DNA from: Pseudoduganella danionis
GTDB lineage: Bacteria > Pseudomonadota > Gammaproteobacteria > Burkholderiales > Burkholderiaceae_D
Assembly: GCF_009720775.1 (NCBI RefSeq)
Contig: NZ_WNKW01000001.1
Location: 1,674,001-1,738,000 of the forward strand
Direction of reading: 5' to 3'
DNA length: 64,000 nt
Shown here: in pieces, positions 45,257 through 53,132 of the stretch
Layout of the letters: each line of letters opens with the position of its first letter
Numbering within the stretch: position 1 is the first letter of the stretch
Notes under the pieces: generated by a model
Told to the model about the DNA's origin: nothing
Seen by the model: the letters and a program-made list of their open reading frames with translations, nothing else
Database searches by the model: none
Program-made: the position numbers and the translations under genes

Positions 45257-45341
45257 TGGTGCTCCGAGCCGGAATCGAACCGGCACGCCTCGCGGCGGCA
45301 GATTTTAAGTCTGCAGTGTCTACCAATTTCACCATCGGAGC
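45257..45341 (-). tRNA. tRNA-Leu (anticodon TAA)
   Basis: 85 bases on the minus strand, with encoded CCA. The acceptor stem pairs GCTCCGA with TCGGAGC. The anticodon stem GCAGA/TCTGC holds the loop CTTAAAA, giving TAA. The long variable arm and GGTTCGATTCC T-loop are as expected for a class II leucine tRNA. The 3' end is the integration site of the element to the left. Confidence 0.97.
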
Positions 45342-45419
45342 AACATAGCCCGGCATTATGCCATGAAGCGGGGATAACTGCCATAGCAGCAACTCTCAGG
45401 CACAAAGAGCGGAATACTG

Positions 45420-46286
45420 ATGACTAAATTTTCTGCGCCGGATGCTGGCGATTTCGCAGGTGCGGCCGAACTGCTGCTGCAGGCCGATAGCCTGCTCATT
45501 ACGGCAGGTGCTGGAATGTCCATCGATTCCGGCTTGCCCGATTTCCGTGGCGAGCATGGTTTCTGGCGCGCCTATCCGGCACTGGGCCGACATGGCCTTA
45601 GCTTCTACGAGATCGCCAGCCCGCGTGCGTTTCGCGAACGGCCAGAATTGGCGTGGGGCTTCTACGGCCATCGCCTGCAACTTTACCGCCGTACTACGCC
45701 ACATGAAGGCTTTGCCATCCTGCGTGCGCTTGCGCAAGACATGCCGCGCGGCGGCTTTGTCTTCACCAGCAATGTGGATGGCCATTTCCAGAAAGCCGGT
45801 TTTGCCGCAGCCCAGGTGGCCGAATGCCATGGCACCATCCACACGCTGCAATGTCTGGATGGCTGTGGCCATGCGCCATGGTCGGCGCAGCATTTCGATC
45901 CCGTGGTGGACGACGCTCGCTGCGAGCTGCGCTCAGCGTTACCGTGCTGTCCTGGGTGTCAGGGACTGGCGCGGCCGAATATCCTGATGTTCAGCGATGG
46001 CGGTTGGGATGGTGAGGCAGTCGAACAGCAGATGGCGCGGCTGGAACGCTGGCTGGCCAGAACCAGCCGCACGGTGGTGCTGGAGCTGGGTGCCGGTACG
46101 ACCATCCCGACGGTGCGGCGCTTGGGCGAACAACTGGGCGCGCCACTGATACGGATGAATCCCGACGAGGCGGCCGTGGTCAGGCGCAGTGATATCAGCC
46201 TGGCCGTGCCAGCATTGGCGGGCCTGCGTGAACTAAGCGCTGCCCTCAAGGCAGCAGCATCATCACCAGACTGGCGATCCAGATGA
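45420..46286 (+). CDS. Sirtuin-type (SIR2) NAD-dependent deacylase
   Basis: 288 residues. The NAD-binding signature GAGMSIDSGLPDFRG is clear, with TSNVDGHF in place of the usual TQNID, the catalytic His in ECHGTIH, a four-Cys zinc set (LQCLDGC and CCPGC), and a final ELGAGTTIPTVR. Sirtuins remove acyl groups from lysines. It starts 78 bp from the tRNA, outside the element. Its end overlaps a convergent small membrane gene by 41 bp. Confidence 0.9.
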   Translation: MTKFSAPDAGDFAGAAELLLQADSLLITAGAGMSIDSGLPDFRGEHGFWRAYPALGRHGLSFYEIASPRAFRERPELAWGFYGHRLQLYRRTTPHEGFAILRALAQDMPRGGFVFTSNVDGHFQKAGFAAAQVAECHGTIHTLQCLDGCGHAPWSAQHFDPVVDDARCELRSALPCCPGCQGLARPNILMFSDGGWDGEAVEQQMARLERWLARTSRTVVLELGAGTTIPTVRRLGEQLGAPLIRMNPDEAAVVRRSDISLAVPALAGLRELSAALKAAASSPDWRSR

Positions 46287-46494
46287 AGGCGCTGCCGACG
46301 AAGGCCTTGTTGCCCCAGCTATAGCCGCGCACTTCACCCTGCCATGCGGCCAGCCCATAGATCAGCGCCAGTATCACGCCTATGGCAACGTTGAGAGGAC
46401 TGGACAGGTCCCAGACTTTTTTGATGATCAGCGTGCTGAGCGCGGCGAGCGCGAGGGCGACCCGCATCCAGCCGGCCAGAGGAAAAGTTTGCAT
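46246..46494 (-). CDS. Small inner-membrane protein
   Basis: 82 residues with three hydrophobic segments (about 7-24, 33-50, 62-80). No catalytic motif. It is convergent with, and overlaps, the end of the sirtuin gene. Function unknown. Confidence 0.6.
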   Translation of the reverse strand: MQTFPLAGWMRVALALAALSTLIIKKVWDLSSPLNVAIGVILALIYGLAAWQGEVRGYSWGNKAFVGSAFIWIASLVMMLLP

Positions 46495-46630
46495 GAGCTT
46501 GTAAGGTCACTTGAATTGGACGGTGGGCGCATTATAGACGGCGCCATCGCTGCTGTGTGGGGACGCCCACAGTGAGGCGCTGCAGGCGCTACTAATATCA
46601 GCCTTCCGATCAATCGTTTTGGGAGGTGTT

Positions 46631-47086
46631 ATGAAAAACCAGACTCAGGATGCACTGGCCATGCTCAAGGCCGATCACCAGCAGGTGGCGACGCTGTTCG
46701 CCGACTTCGAAGCGCTGAGCGACCGTTCCAAAGTCAGCAAGAAACGGCTGGCGGATCAAATTTGTGCGGCTTTGCGCCTGCATACTCGGCTGGAAGAGGA
46801 AATCTTTTATCCGGCCGTACGTGGGCCGGTAGACGATGATGATCTGATGGACGAAGCGCTGGTGGAACATGCCGCGGCCAAGGATCTGATTGCCCAGATC
46901 GAAGAACTGGATCCCGGCGATGAACTATACGATGCCCGCATCAAGGTGCTGTCGGAACAGATAGCCCACCACGTGGAGGAAGAAGAAGGGCAGATGTTTC
47001 CCGAAGTGAAAAAGAGCGGGGTGGATCTGGCCGCGCTGGGCCAGCAGATGGCTGAACTCAAAAACAGTCTGTCCAGCGCGGACTGA
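46631..47086 (+). CDS. Hemerythrin-like domain protein
   Basis: 151 residues from ATG 46631 with GGGAGG upstream. Helical bundle with di-iron-type ligands: KADHQQVATLFADFE, RLHTRLEEEIFYP, EHAAAKDLI and HHVEEEEGQMFPEV. Hemerythrin-like proteins of this type sense or bind oxygen, NO or iron. A possible stress role fits the AhpD-like gene that follows 90 bp later. Confidence 0.9.
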   Translation: MKNQTQDALAMLKADHQQVATLFADFEALSDRSKVSKKRLADQICAALRLHTRLEEEIFYPAVRGPVDDDDLMDEALVEHAAAKDLIAQIEELDPGDELYDARIKVLSEQIAHHVEEEEGQMFPEVKKSGVDLAALGQQMAELKNSLSSAD

Positions 47087-47115
47087 AGCAAGGGGACTGG
47101 CCGCAAACAGGATAT

Positions 47116-47146
47116 TTGCGCACTTCAATATATTTTGTGATATAAT
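47116..47146 (+). promoter_or_regulatory. Likely promoter of the AhpD-like gene
   Basis: TTGCGC (47116-47121) and TATAAT (47141-47146) are separated by 19 bp, in an AT-rich stretch 30 bp before the start codon. The -10 box is perfect; the -35 is partial. Confidence 0.5.
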
Positions 47147-47176
47147 ATCTTCCAGTAAATTGAAAACGGAGGATAT

Positions 47177-47524
47177 ATGAGTGGCATGCCGGAATATAAA
47201 GATCTGACCAAACAAGTATCGGGCAAGATGCGCGACCTGCGCCAGTCCCAGCCGGACCTGATGACGGCCTTCAGCCAGCTGGCTGCGGCCGGTACCAAGG
47301 AAGGTGCGCTGGACAAGAAAACCCGCGAACTGGTGGCGCTGGGCATAGCCATTGCCTGCCGTTGCGATGACTGCATAGGTTTCCACGTGCAGGCGCTGGT
47401 CAAGCTGGGCACCACCCGTGCCGAGCTGGAAGAGGTGCTGGGTACGGCCGTCTACATGGGCGGCGGCCCGTCGATGATGTATGCCACCCACGCGCTCAAG
47501 GCATACGAAGAATTCACTGCTTGA
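47177..47524 (+). CDS. AhpD-like carboxymuconolactone decarboxylase family protein
   Basis: 115 residues. The family core is KTRELVALGIAIACRCDDCIGFHVQALVKLG with the redox pair C-x-x-C and the following His, as in AhpD alkylhydroperoxidases. It should act as a small oligomeric disulphide reductase. The ATG follows GGAGG. It likely forms an oxidative-stress pair with the hemerythrin gene. Confidence 0.92.
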   Translation: MSGMPEYKDLTKQVSGKMRDLRQSQPDLMTAFSQLAAAGTKEGALDKKTRELVALGIAIACRCDDCIGFHVQALVKLGTTRAELEEVLGTAVYMGGGPSMMYATHALKAYEEFTA

Positions 47525-47547
47525 TCTGGAACAGATTGGCGGCCGTA

Positions 47548-47778
47548 TCAGGGGATGCGCGGCTCGGGCGATTCGCTGCGGGTGATTTTCTTCCAGCCGT
47601 GCGGACGGCTGAACAGGTAGCGGTCCTTGCCATCCTGGAAGAATGCCAGTGCGTAGCCCTCCGGTACGGGAGCGTGTAAAGCTTCATCGCTGCAGGTATA
47701 GTCCCTTAACAGGACGCCTTGTTCAGGACATGAACGACGGTTTTCACCTTGCAGATAGACCACGGTGATGCTTTCCAT
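47548..47778 (-). CDS. Small protein of unknown function
   Basis: 76 residues from ATG 47778, starting MESITVVYLQGENRRSCPEQGVLL. Mixed charge, strand-rich, with FFQDGKDRYLFSRPHGWKKI at the end. No domain recognised and no signal peptide. The longer upstream frame to 47880 has no ribosome site. Confidence 0.45.
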   Translation of the reverse strand: MESITVVYLQGENRRSCPEQGVLLRDYTCSDEALHAPVPEGYALAFFQDGKDRYLFSRPHGWKKITRSESPEPRIP

Positions 47779-48053
47779 GCCAGCTATTCCTCTAACCCTG
47801 TTCTGTTTGCTCAGGCAAGAATATACGCTGACCGGACAGATCTGGGCAGAGCTAGCGCGGTATGTGGCGCAAACTAGCAAATTATGTCCAAGACAAGCAA
47901 CACGATGCTAGCATATTGCAACTTTTAACTGCCGTTGCTGGGCAGATGCCAGCAAAGTGCGGCGGCCGGGCCCGGGGGCGTTGCGCCAGCAGTTGCCGGG
48001 TGTTGTACCTTCGGCTACATGGGTAGACCGATAATCACTACAGGAGCTTGAAA

Positions 48054-48248
48054 ATGAAGAAGAATGAAGGTTCGCTGGATCGCGCCTTGCGCGTGGTGGC
48101 TGGGGTAGCGCTGATCGGTCTGGCCGCGAGCGGCAATATCGGCGCGTGGGGTTATATCGGCGTGGTGCCACTGCTGACGGGCGCGCTGGGCTACTGCCCG
48201 CTGTACACGATTCTGGGCTTTAACACCTGCCCGCTGGAACGCGAGTAA
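48054..48248 (+). CDS. DUF2892/YgaP-type small membrane protein
   Basis: 64 residues from ATG 48054 with AGGAG upstream. It begins with a short basic helix (NEGSLDRALRVVAGVALIGL) and ends with the PLLTGALGYCPLYTILGFNTC pattern typical of DUF2892 inner membrane proteins, including the paired cysteines. Such proteins sit in the membrane next to rhodanese or stress functions. Confidence 0.85.
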   Translation: MKKNEGSLDRALRVVAGVALIGLAASGNIGAWGYIGVVPLLTGALGYCPLYTILGFNTCPLERE

Positions 48249-48249
48249 C

Positions 48250-48972
48250 TCAGGCTACACCCGGCATTGCGCCGTTAGACAAGGGCATGGACTGCGCAAG
48301 CGGTGCATGCCCTTGCTGTTTGCAGGACGGTGCTGCGGCTTCCGACAGCGGCAGCGGGGCGGCCGCCTGCAGTGCGCTGCTGCGTACCTGCTGGGTGCAG
48401 CGCGCCTGCAGGTAGTCGCGTAATTCTGCGGCCTTCACGGTGCGGCCGAAAAACACCGTGCCTTGCGGCAGTATGCCGCGCTCGGCCAGCGTGGCCGCAT
48501 CGTATTCGGACAGGATGACGATGTGCATGGTCCACAGCTTGGAATCGCCCACCAGCGTGTTGAGCATGATGCAGCCATTGATGCCATTGCTTTCGAGATC
48601 GACCAGTAGCAGATCCGGCTGCTGGCGCGCCAGTTCCAGCATGGCCTGATAGATATTGCTGGAGAATTCCAGCGTGGCTGGCAAATGCCACTGGCTGTAG
48701 CGGCGCTGGAACTGCTCGCGCCGCTCGGCGTTGCCCTCTATCATCAGGATGCGCAAATGGTCGCTCTGTCCGGGCTCCAGCAACTGGTGGCCGGGCTGGG
48801 CTTTGTAGGCCAGCACTTCGGCCAGCGGCAGGCGACGATGGCCGCCGCGCGTCTTCCATGCACCGATGGCACCCGCTTCCACCAGGCGCTGCACGGACGA
48901 GACAGAAATCCCCAATATGCTGGCCGCGCGCTGGGTGGTGCACACCGCACTGGCCCGACTTGTGTTTTTCAT
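48250..48972 (-). CDS. Helix-turn-helix and receiver-like fusion regulator
   Basis: About 240 residues. An N-terminal excisionase/MerR-type helix-turn-helix (TTQRAASILGISVSSVQRLVEAGAIGAWKTRGGHRRLPLAEV) is followed by a receiver-like domain (LRILMIEGNAERREQF ... DLLLVDLESNGINGC) with the acidic site D in LLVDLES. The order, DNA-binding part first, is the reverse of most response regulators. A helical low-complexity tail ends it. It is divergent from the REC/HD-GYP gene, with an inverted repeat between them. Confidence 0.75.
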   Translation of the reverse strand: MKNTSRASAVCTTQRAASILGISVSSVQRLVEAGAIGAWKTRGGHRRLPLAEVLAYKAQPGHQLLEPGQSDHLRILMIEGNAERREQFQRRYSQWHLPATLEFSSNIYQAMLELARQQPDLLLVDLESNGINGCIMLNTLVGDSKLWTMHIVILSEYDAATLAERGILPQGTVFFGRTVKAAELRDYLQARCTQQVRSSALQAAAPLPLSEAAAPSCKQQGHAPLAQSMPLSNGAMPGVA

Positions 48973-48999
48973 TTGTAACATTCCCGCTTAGCCAAATTT

Positions 49000-49054
49000 A
49001 AACCAATTCTAGCAATAAAATGTACTTTTGTGTGAAATTCGGTATAATTGGTTT
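49000..49054. promoter_or_regulatory. Divergent control region with inverted repeat
   Basis: AAACCAATT (49000-49008) and AATTGGTTT (49046-49054) are perfect inverted 9-mers, 37 bp apart. A TATAAT (49043-49048) overlaps the right half and could be the -10 box of the rightward gene. The region lies between the helix-turn-helix/receiver gene and the HD-GYP gene, so it may be that regulator's own operator. Confidence 0.45.
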
Positions 49055-49128
49055 TATCGGTTTATTTGGAATGTCGGACAGCCGGGCAGCATCCACTGCC
49101 TTAGCGCTGCCAGCACAGGGGGACTGCC

Positions 49129-50190
49129 ATGAATATCTTGATCGTCGACGATAACAAGCTCAATCTCGAACTGTTCTGTCACATGCTCAGCATGCTTGAT
49201 ACCGTGGTGGCCCGTCCCATGGCCGATCCGGTGGCGGCGCTGGCGTGGTGCGAACAGCACACGCCCGATCTGGTGCTGGTCGATTACATGATGCCCGAGC
49301 TGGACGGGCTGGAATTCCTGCGCCGCTTCCGTGCGCTGCCCGGCAAGCACGAAGTGCCGGTGGTGATGGTGACGGCCGATACGGAAATCGCCGTACGCCA
49401 TGAAGCCTTGCGCCTGAGCGCCAATGATTTCCTGACCAAGCCCGTCAACCATGCTGAACTGAATGCCCGCGTGGGCAATCTGCTGGCCTTGCGCCGTGCC
49501 CAGTTGCAGCTGGCCGAACGGGCCGACTGGCTGACCCACGCCGTACGCAAGGCCACGGCCGATGTGGTGGCGCGTGAACACGAAGCCATCTGCCGCCTGT
49601 CGCGCGCGGCCGAATACCGCGATCCGGAAACGGGCGGCCATCTGCTGCGCATGGCGGCCTATGCGCGTCTGACGGCTGAAAATCTGGGCCTGAATGAAGC
49701 CAAGTGCGATCTGATCCGCGATGCCGCACCCATGCACGATATCGGTAAGGTGGGCATCCCCGATGCCATCCTGCTCAAGCCGGGGCCGCTCAACGAAGAG
49801 GAAATCGAGATCATGCGGCGCCATACGGAAATCGGTGCCAGCATACTGGCCGGTAGCGAGTCGCCGCTGCTGCAGGTGGGCGCCATCATCGCGCACAGCC
49901 ATCACGAACGCTATGACGGCAGCGGCTATCCGCGCGGGCTGGCCGGCGATGCGATTCCGCTGTATGGCCGCATCGTGGCCGTGGCCGACGTGTTCGACGC
50001 GCTCACATCCGTGCGCCCCTATAAAGCTGGCTGGGATCTGCAGCGCGCCATCGAGTATATGCGCGACGGTTCCGGCAGCCAGTTTGATCCACTCTGCGTG
50101 GCCGCTTTGCTGGCCGACGTGGATGCTTTGCTGGCCATCCAGCACGCCTATCAGGCCCATGAACTTGCCGACCTCGGGAGCCCCGTATGA
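49129..50190 (+). CDS. Response regulator with HD-GYP cyclic-di-GMP phosphodiesterase domain
   Basis: 353 residues. Receiver domain (1-120) with D52 in VDYMMPELDG and K104 in FLTKPVN. HD-GYP domain (about 145-345) with H203-D204-IGKVGIPD and HHERYDGSGYP (258-268). These proteins hydrolyse cyclic-di-GMP, RpfG style, when phosphorylated. The cognate kinase is not in the window. The stop overlaps the next ATG region, so it is in an operon with the small helix-turn-helix gene. Confidence 0.95.
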   Translation: MNILIVDDNKLNLELFCHMLSMLDTVVARPMADPVAALAWCEQHTPDLVLVDYMMPELDGLEFLRRFRALPGKHEVPVVMVTADTEIAVRHEALRLSANDFLTKPVNHAELNARVGNLLALRRAQLQLAERADWLTHAVRKATADVVAREHEAICRLSRAAEYRDPETGGHLLRMAAYARLTAENLGLNEAKCDLIRDAAPMHDIGKVGIPDAILLKPGPLNEEEIEIMRRHTEIGASILAGSESPLLQVGAIIAHSHHERYDGSGYPRGLAGDAIPLYGRIVAVADVFDALTSVRPYKAGWDLQRAIEYMRDGSGSQFDPLCVAALLADVDALLAIQHAYQAHELADLGSPV

Positions 50191-50465
50191 ATGCCCAACG
50201 TTATCTAGGCCTGGCGGCTGATGCCCGGCCACACACGCTGCTGGACCATGTGCTGCTGCGTCAACAGCTAAAGAATGATGCCGAACTGAGCCGTGCGCTG
50301 CAGCTGGCGCCGTCCAGCCTGAGCAAGATCCGCCATGGCCGCACCGGCATCAGCGCCGAGCTGATGCTGCGCGTGCATGAAGTGTTCGAAATTCCGATTG
50401 CCGAACTGAAGCGGCTCGAAGCCATCCACCAGCAGTATCTGCAGCGCCATCCGCAGCCGGTCTGA
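50187..50465 (+). CDS. Cro/CI-type helix-turn-helix protein
   Basis: 92 residues. A single helix-turn-helix (DAELSRALQLAPSSLSKIRHGRTGISAELMLRVHEVFEIPIAEL) covers most of the protein, as in Cro/XRE regulators. It is coupled to the HD-GYP gene by the ATGA overlap, so it probably sets its expression or a downstream target. Confidence 0.85.
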   Translation: MNAQRYLGLAADARPHTLLDHVLLRQQLKNDAELSRALQLAPSSLSKIRHGRTGISAELMLRVHEVFEIPIAELKRLEAIHQQYLQRHPQPV

Positions 50466-50481
50466 TGCAGCCGGCCGGAAT

Positions 50482-51756
50482 TTAATCGGCCATGAAGCGG
50501 CCGCAGTCGACGATGCCCCAGGTCGCTTCTTCTTCGCTCGAGACTATGGCTTCGGGTATGCCCGGCAGTGCCAGATCCAGCGTTTCCGGCGGCAGGTAAA
50601 CCATGGACTTGAGCGAATAGATTACCCGCACGATGGGGGCGAGCAGCGATTTGCGGTTGTCCAGCACCACGGCCAGTCTATCGCTCTTGAGCCGCACCAG
50701 CGTGCCTATCGGGTAGATGCCTATGCAGCGCACGAAAGCGGCGAACAGGGTGGCGTCAAACTGGCCTTCCTTGGTCCATTCCGTCATGCGTGCCAGCGAA
50801 GTCACAGGCGACCAGCCTTCCTTGTACGGGCGGTTGGAAGTAATCGCGTCGTACACATCGCAGATGGCGCCCATGCGTGCCTGCAGGCTGATTTGCTCGC
50901 CGGGCAAGGCATCGGGATAGCCTTTGCCGTCGATGCGCTCATGGTGGTGCAGGCAGACATCGCGCGCAATCGCCGGCACGTTGCCGGTTTGCGCCAGCAG
51001 TTCGAAGCCGGCGCGCGGATGGCCCTGGATGGTGCTGTATTCGCTGTCCGTCAGGCGGCCCGGCTTGTTGAGAATTTCGATGGGAATCGCCATCTTGCCC
51101 ACATCATGCAGCAGGCCGGCCAGACCGCAGTCGCGCACTTCATGGTCGGGCAGATTGAGCTGGCGCCCCAGTGCCACCATCATGGCGCACACGGCCACCG
51201 AGTGCATATAGGTGTAGTCATCGATCTTCTTCAGCCGCACCAGACTGATCAGGGCGCCCGGATTGCGCAGCACGGATGCAGTGATTTCATCGGCTAGCTG
51301 GACGGCCGTTTCGGTGCTGATCAGCTTGCCCATGCGCGCGTCGTTGAACATTTCATCGACCGCTTCGCGCGAAGTCTTGACGATGCGCTTGGCCCGTTTC
51401 AGTTCATCGCTGGTGCTGGTGGGCGCTTCCACCTTGAAGCGGAACTCGGGCGGCGTGCCATGCACGCTGATCGCAGCGCTGGCGCTGGCGACGGGTGCAC
51501 CGGGCGCCGGGCTAGTGGCGGTCGGCGTGCTGGCCGCTGCTTGCGGCGCTGCTTCGGCGGCGTCCGCCGCAACATCGAGGCCGCGCGTGGTATCGATCCA
51601 GACTTCGCGCGCCGTACTGCCTTGCAGCTTCTTGAGATCGCTGGCGCTCTTGAGCGCGAACGAGGCAGTCCAGAACGGGTTATCCAGCCAGGTGCCGCAG
51701 ACTTTATGCACATACATTCCGATCTGGGCCTGATCGACGGTAATCTTTTTAAACAT
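50482..51756 (-). CDS. HD-GYP phosphodiesterase with N-terminal DUF3391
   Basis: 424 residues. The start, MFKKITVDQAQIGMYVHKV then DNPFWTASFALKSASDL, is the DUF3391 domain usually found in front of HD-GYP. An Ala/Pro linker follows. The HD-GYP domain (about 165-345) has HDVGKMAIP and HHHERIDGKGYP. Expected to cleave cyclic-di-GMP. It is 22 bp after the triple CheW-domain gene, in the same direction, so signalling and chemotaxis proteins may be co-expressed. Confidence 0.93.
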   Translation of the reverse strand: MFKKITVDQAQIGMYVHKVCGTWLDNPFWTASFALKSASDLKKLQGSTAREVWIDTTRGLDVAADAAEAAPQAAASTPTATSPAPGAPVASASAAISVHGTPPEFRFKVEAPTSTSDELKRAKRIVKTSREAVDEMFNDARMGKLISTETAVQLADEITASVLRNPGALISLVRLKKIDDYTYMHSVAVCAMMVALGRQLNLPDHEVRDCGLAGLLHDVGKMAIPIEILNKPGRLTDSEYSTIQGHPRAGFELLAQTGNVPAIARDVCLHHHERIDGKGYPDALPGEQISLQARMGAICDVYDAITSNRPYKEGWSPVTSLARMTEWTKEGQFDATLFAAFVRCIGIYPIGTLVRLKSDRLAVVLDNRKSLLAPIVRVIYSLKSMVYLPPETLDLALPGIPEAIVSSEEEATWGIVDCGRFMAD

Positions 51757-51778
51757 GAGAGCGAACTGTCACGGTGGG

Positions 51779-53131
51779 TTAATGGGTGCTGAAGAAGTCT
51801 AGTTGCTCCGGTTCAAACAGGGTATAGCTGGCGTCGCGGGTGCTGATCACGCGGAACGGCTTGCCGGCCACGCGGATGGCACGGGGCAGGCTGGCAGTGA
51901 GGGCCGGCAGCAGGGTTTCCACTGCATCGACCAGCAGGCCGAGAACTTTTTCCTCATGGCGGATCACCAGCATGCGGGTCGGGGCCTGGCCCAGCGCATG
52001 CAGCGGCAAGGCCTGACCCCGCCATGTAATGCTACCACTGCCGTTCTCGCCCTGGTCAGCAGCCAGCGAAAAATCGGCCGGCAGCACGCACACCTGTTCC
52101 ACTAGCTGGATGGGGACGGCCAGACGGATGCCGGTATTGCACACCAGATAGGCGTCGCGCGAGCGTTGCAGCACGCTGTCGGTGCACTGTAGCTGGCTGG
52201 TTTTGGCAGTGCGCGGGATCAGTTGCAGCAGGGCCGTACTATCGAGCAGGCGGATGGGGCTGGCTTGATCATCGACAATCAGGCCTGCATACAGCGCGCC
52301 ATCTTCGGCGCCGCTGAGCTGGTCCGGGCGGAAACGGCGCAGCGTGGTGGCGGCGTCTATGGGCAGGCCCAGATAACCATGCTGGTCGCCGACCACGGCC
52401 AGCATGGCCGTCTCGTTCTGGCTGGCACCGAGCTGGGCTGGAGCCAGCAGATACACATGCTGGCCGCGCCAGTCCACCACGCCGCGCAAGGGGCCGCCCC
52501 ACAGGAAGGCCGTACTCATGGGCGGGCACGGTGTGACTTCATGGATCAGTTCGGCGGGCAGGGCATAGCGCTGGCCGGCCAGTTCGAACACGCCCATGGG
52601 CGGCAGCAAACGTGCTTCTTCGCTGGCGGGCTGGTGCTGGTGATCCTGTTCCAGCTGGGCCGCTTGAATGGCGCTGCGGGCCTGGCTGGCCAGACTGGCG
52701 CCATCGAGCAGGTGCAGGGTGGCGCCATCGTCCAGCGTGACGCTGCGCAGTAGCGGTGTGCTGCTGTGCGGCTGGGCGGCTGCCAGCAGCGCGGCCGGCA
52801 GCTCGCGCATGCCGCCCAGCTGGTCGACGCGCAAGGCCAGCCGTATGCCCTGATGCTGCAGTATCAGATGGTAGCCGCCAGTGCTGGCGTCAGCGCTGCT
52901 GTGCGGCAGGCCGGGCAGCCAGTGGGCCAGATCGAGCGCGGGCAGGCGTTGCTGTTCCAGCGTCAAGCTGCCGGCCAGCTCGGGCGTGGCTTGCGCCAGC
53001 GCGCCCGGGACTTCATAGGGGCGGGCCTGCTGCACCAGTGCAGCGTCCACGCCTAGCTGCCAGCTACCCAGCTGCAGCATGGCATAGGTGCTGGCCGGAG
53101 TACTGGTCTGGGCTGCGCTAGGGGCGGTCAT
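51779..53131 (-). CDS. Protein with three CheW-like domains
   Basis: 450 residues from ATG 53131; an earlier frame start overlaps the chemoreceptor gene. Three CheW-like units can be read: about 15-155 (LGSWQLGVDAALVQQARPYEVPG ... LPALDLAHWL), 175-310 (GVFELAGQRYALPAELIHEVTPCP ... GVVDWRGQHVYLLAPAQ) and 320-445 (YLVCNTGIRLAVPIQLVEQVCVLP ... TWRGQALPLHALG). Multi-CheW proteins scaffold receptor arrays. It follows the PAS chemoreceptor gene directly (1 bp between stop and start) and precedes an HD-GYP gene. Confidence 0.85.
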   Translation of the reverse strand: MTAPSAAQTSTPASTYAMLQLGSWQLGVDAALVQQARPYEVPGALAQATPELAGSLTLEQQRLPALDLAHWLPGLPHSSADASTGGYHLILQHQGIRLALRVDQLGGMRELPAALLAAAQPHSSTPLLRSVTLDDGATLHLLDGASLASQARSAIQAAQLEQDHQHQPASEEARLLPPMGVFELAGQRYALPAELIHEVTPCPPMSTAFLWGGPLRGVVDWRGQHVYLLAPAQLGASQNETAMLAVVGDQHGYLGLPIDAATTLRRFRPDQLSGAEDGALYAGLIVDDQASPIRLLDSTALLQLIPRTAKTSQLQCTDSVLQRSRDAYLVCNTGIRLAVPIQLVEQVCVLPADFSLAADQGENGSGSITWRGQALPLHALGQAPTRMLVIRHEEKVLGLLVDAVETLLPALTASLPRAIRVAGKPFRVISTRDASYTLFEPEQLDFFSTH

Positions 53132-53132
53132 A

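Larger units (their letters stand above)
31579..45279. mobile_element. Integrated element of about 13.7 kb in tRNA-Leu(TAA)
   Basis: It is bounded by the tRNA 3'-end repeat. A tyrosine integrase lies at the tRNA end. Both ends also carry ATGGATGCAAAA arm-type repeats. Inside are AlpA-like regulators, a replication protein, a DnaB-type helicase, a DUF5681 protein and two long virion-internal-like proteins, nearly all leftward with ATGA-type overlaps. No capsid, portal, large terminase, lysis or repressor gene is seen. It is a defective prophage or a phage satellite. Confidence 0.8.

Noticed and set aside
31579-45279. Complete prophage
   Set aside because: No capsid, portal, large terminase, tail or lysis genes are present.
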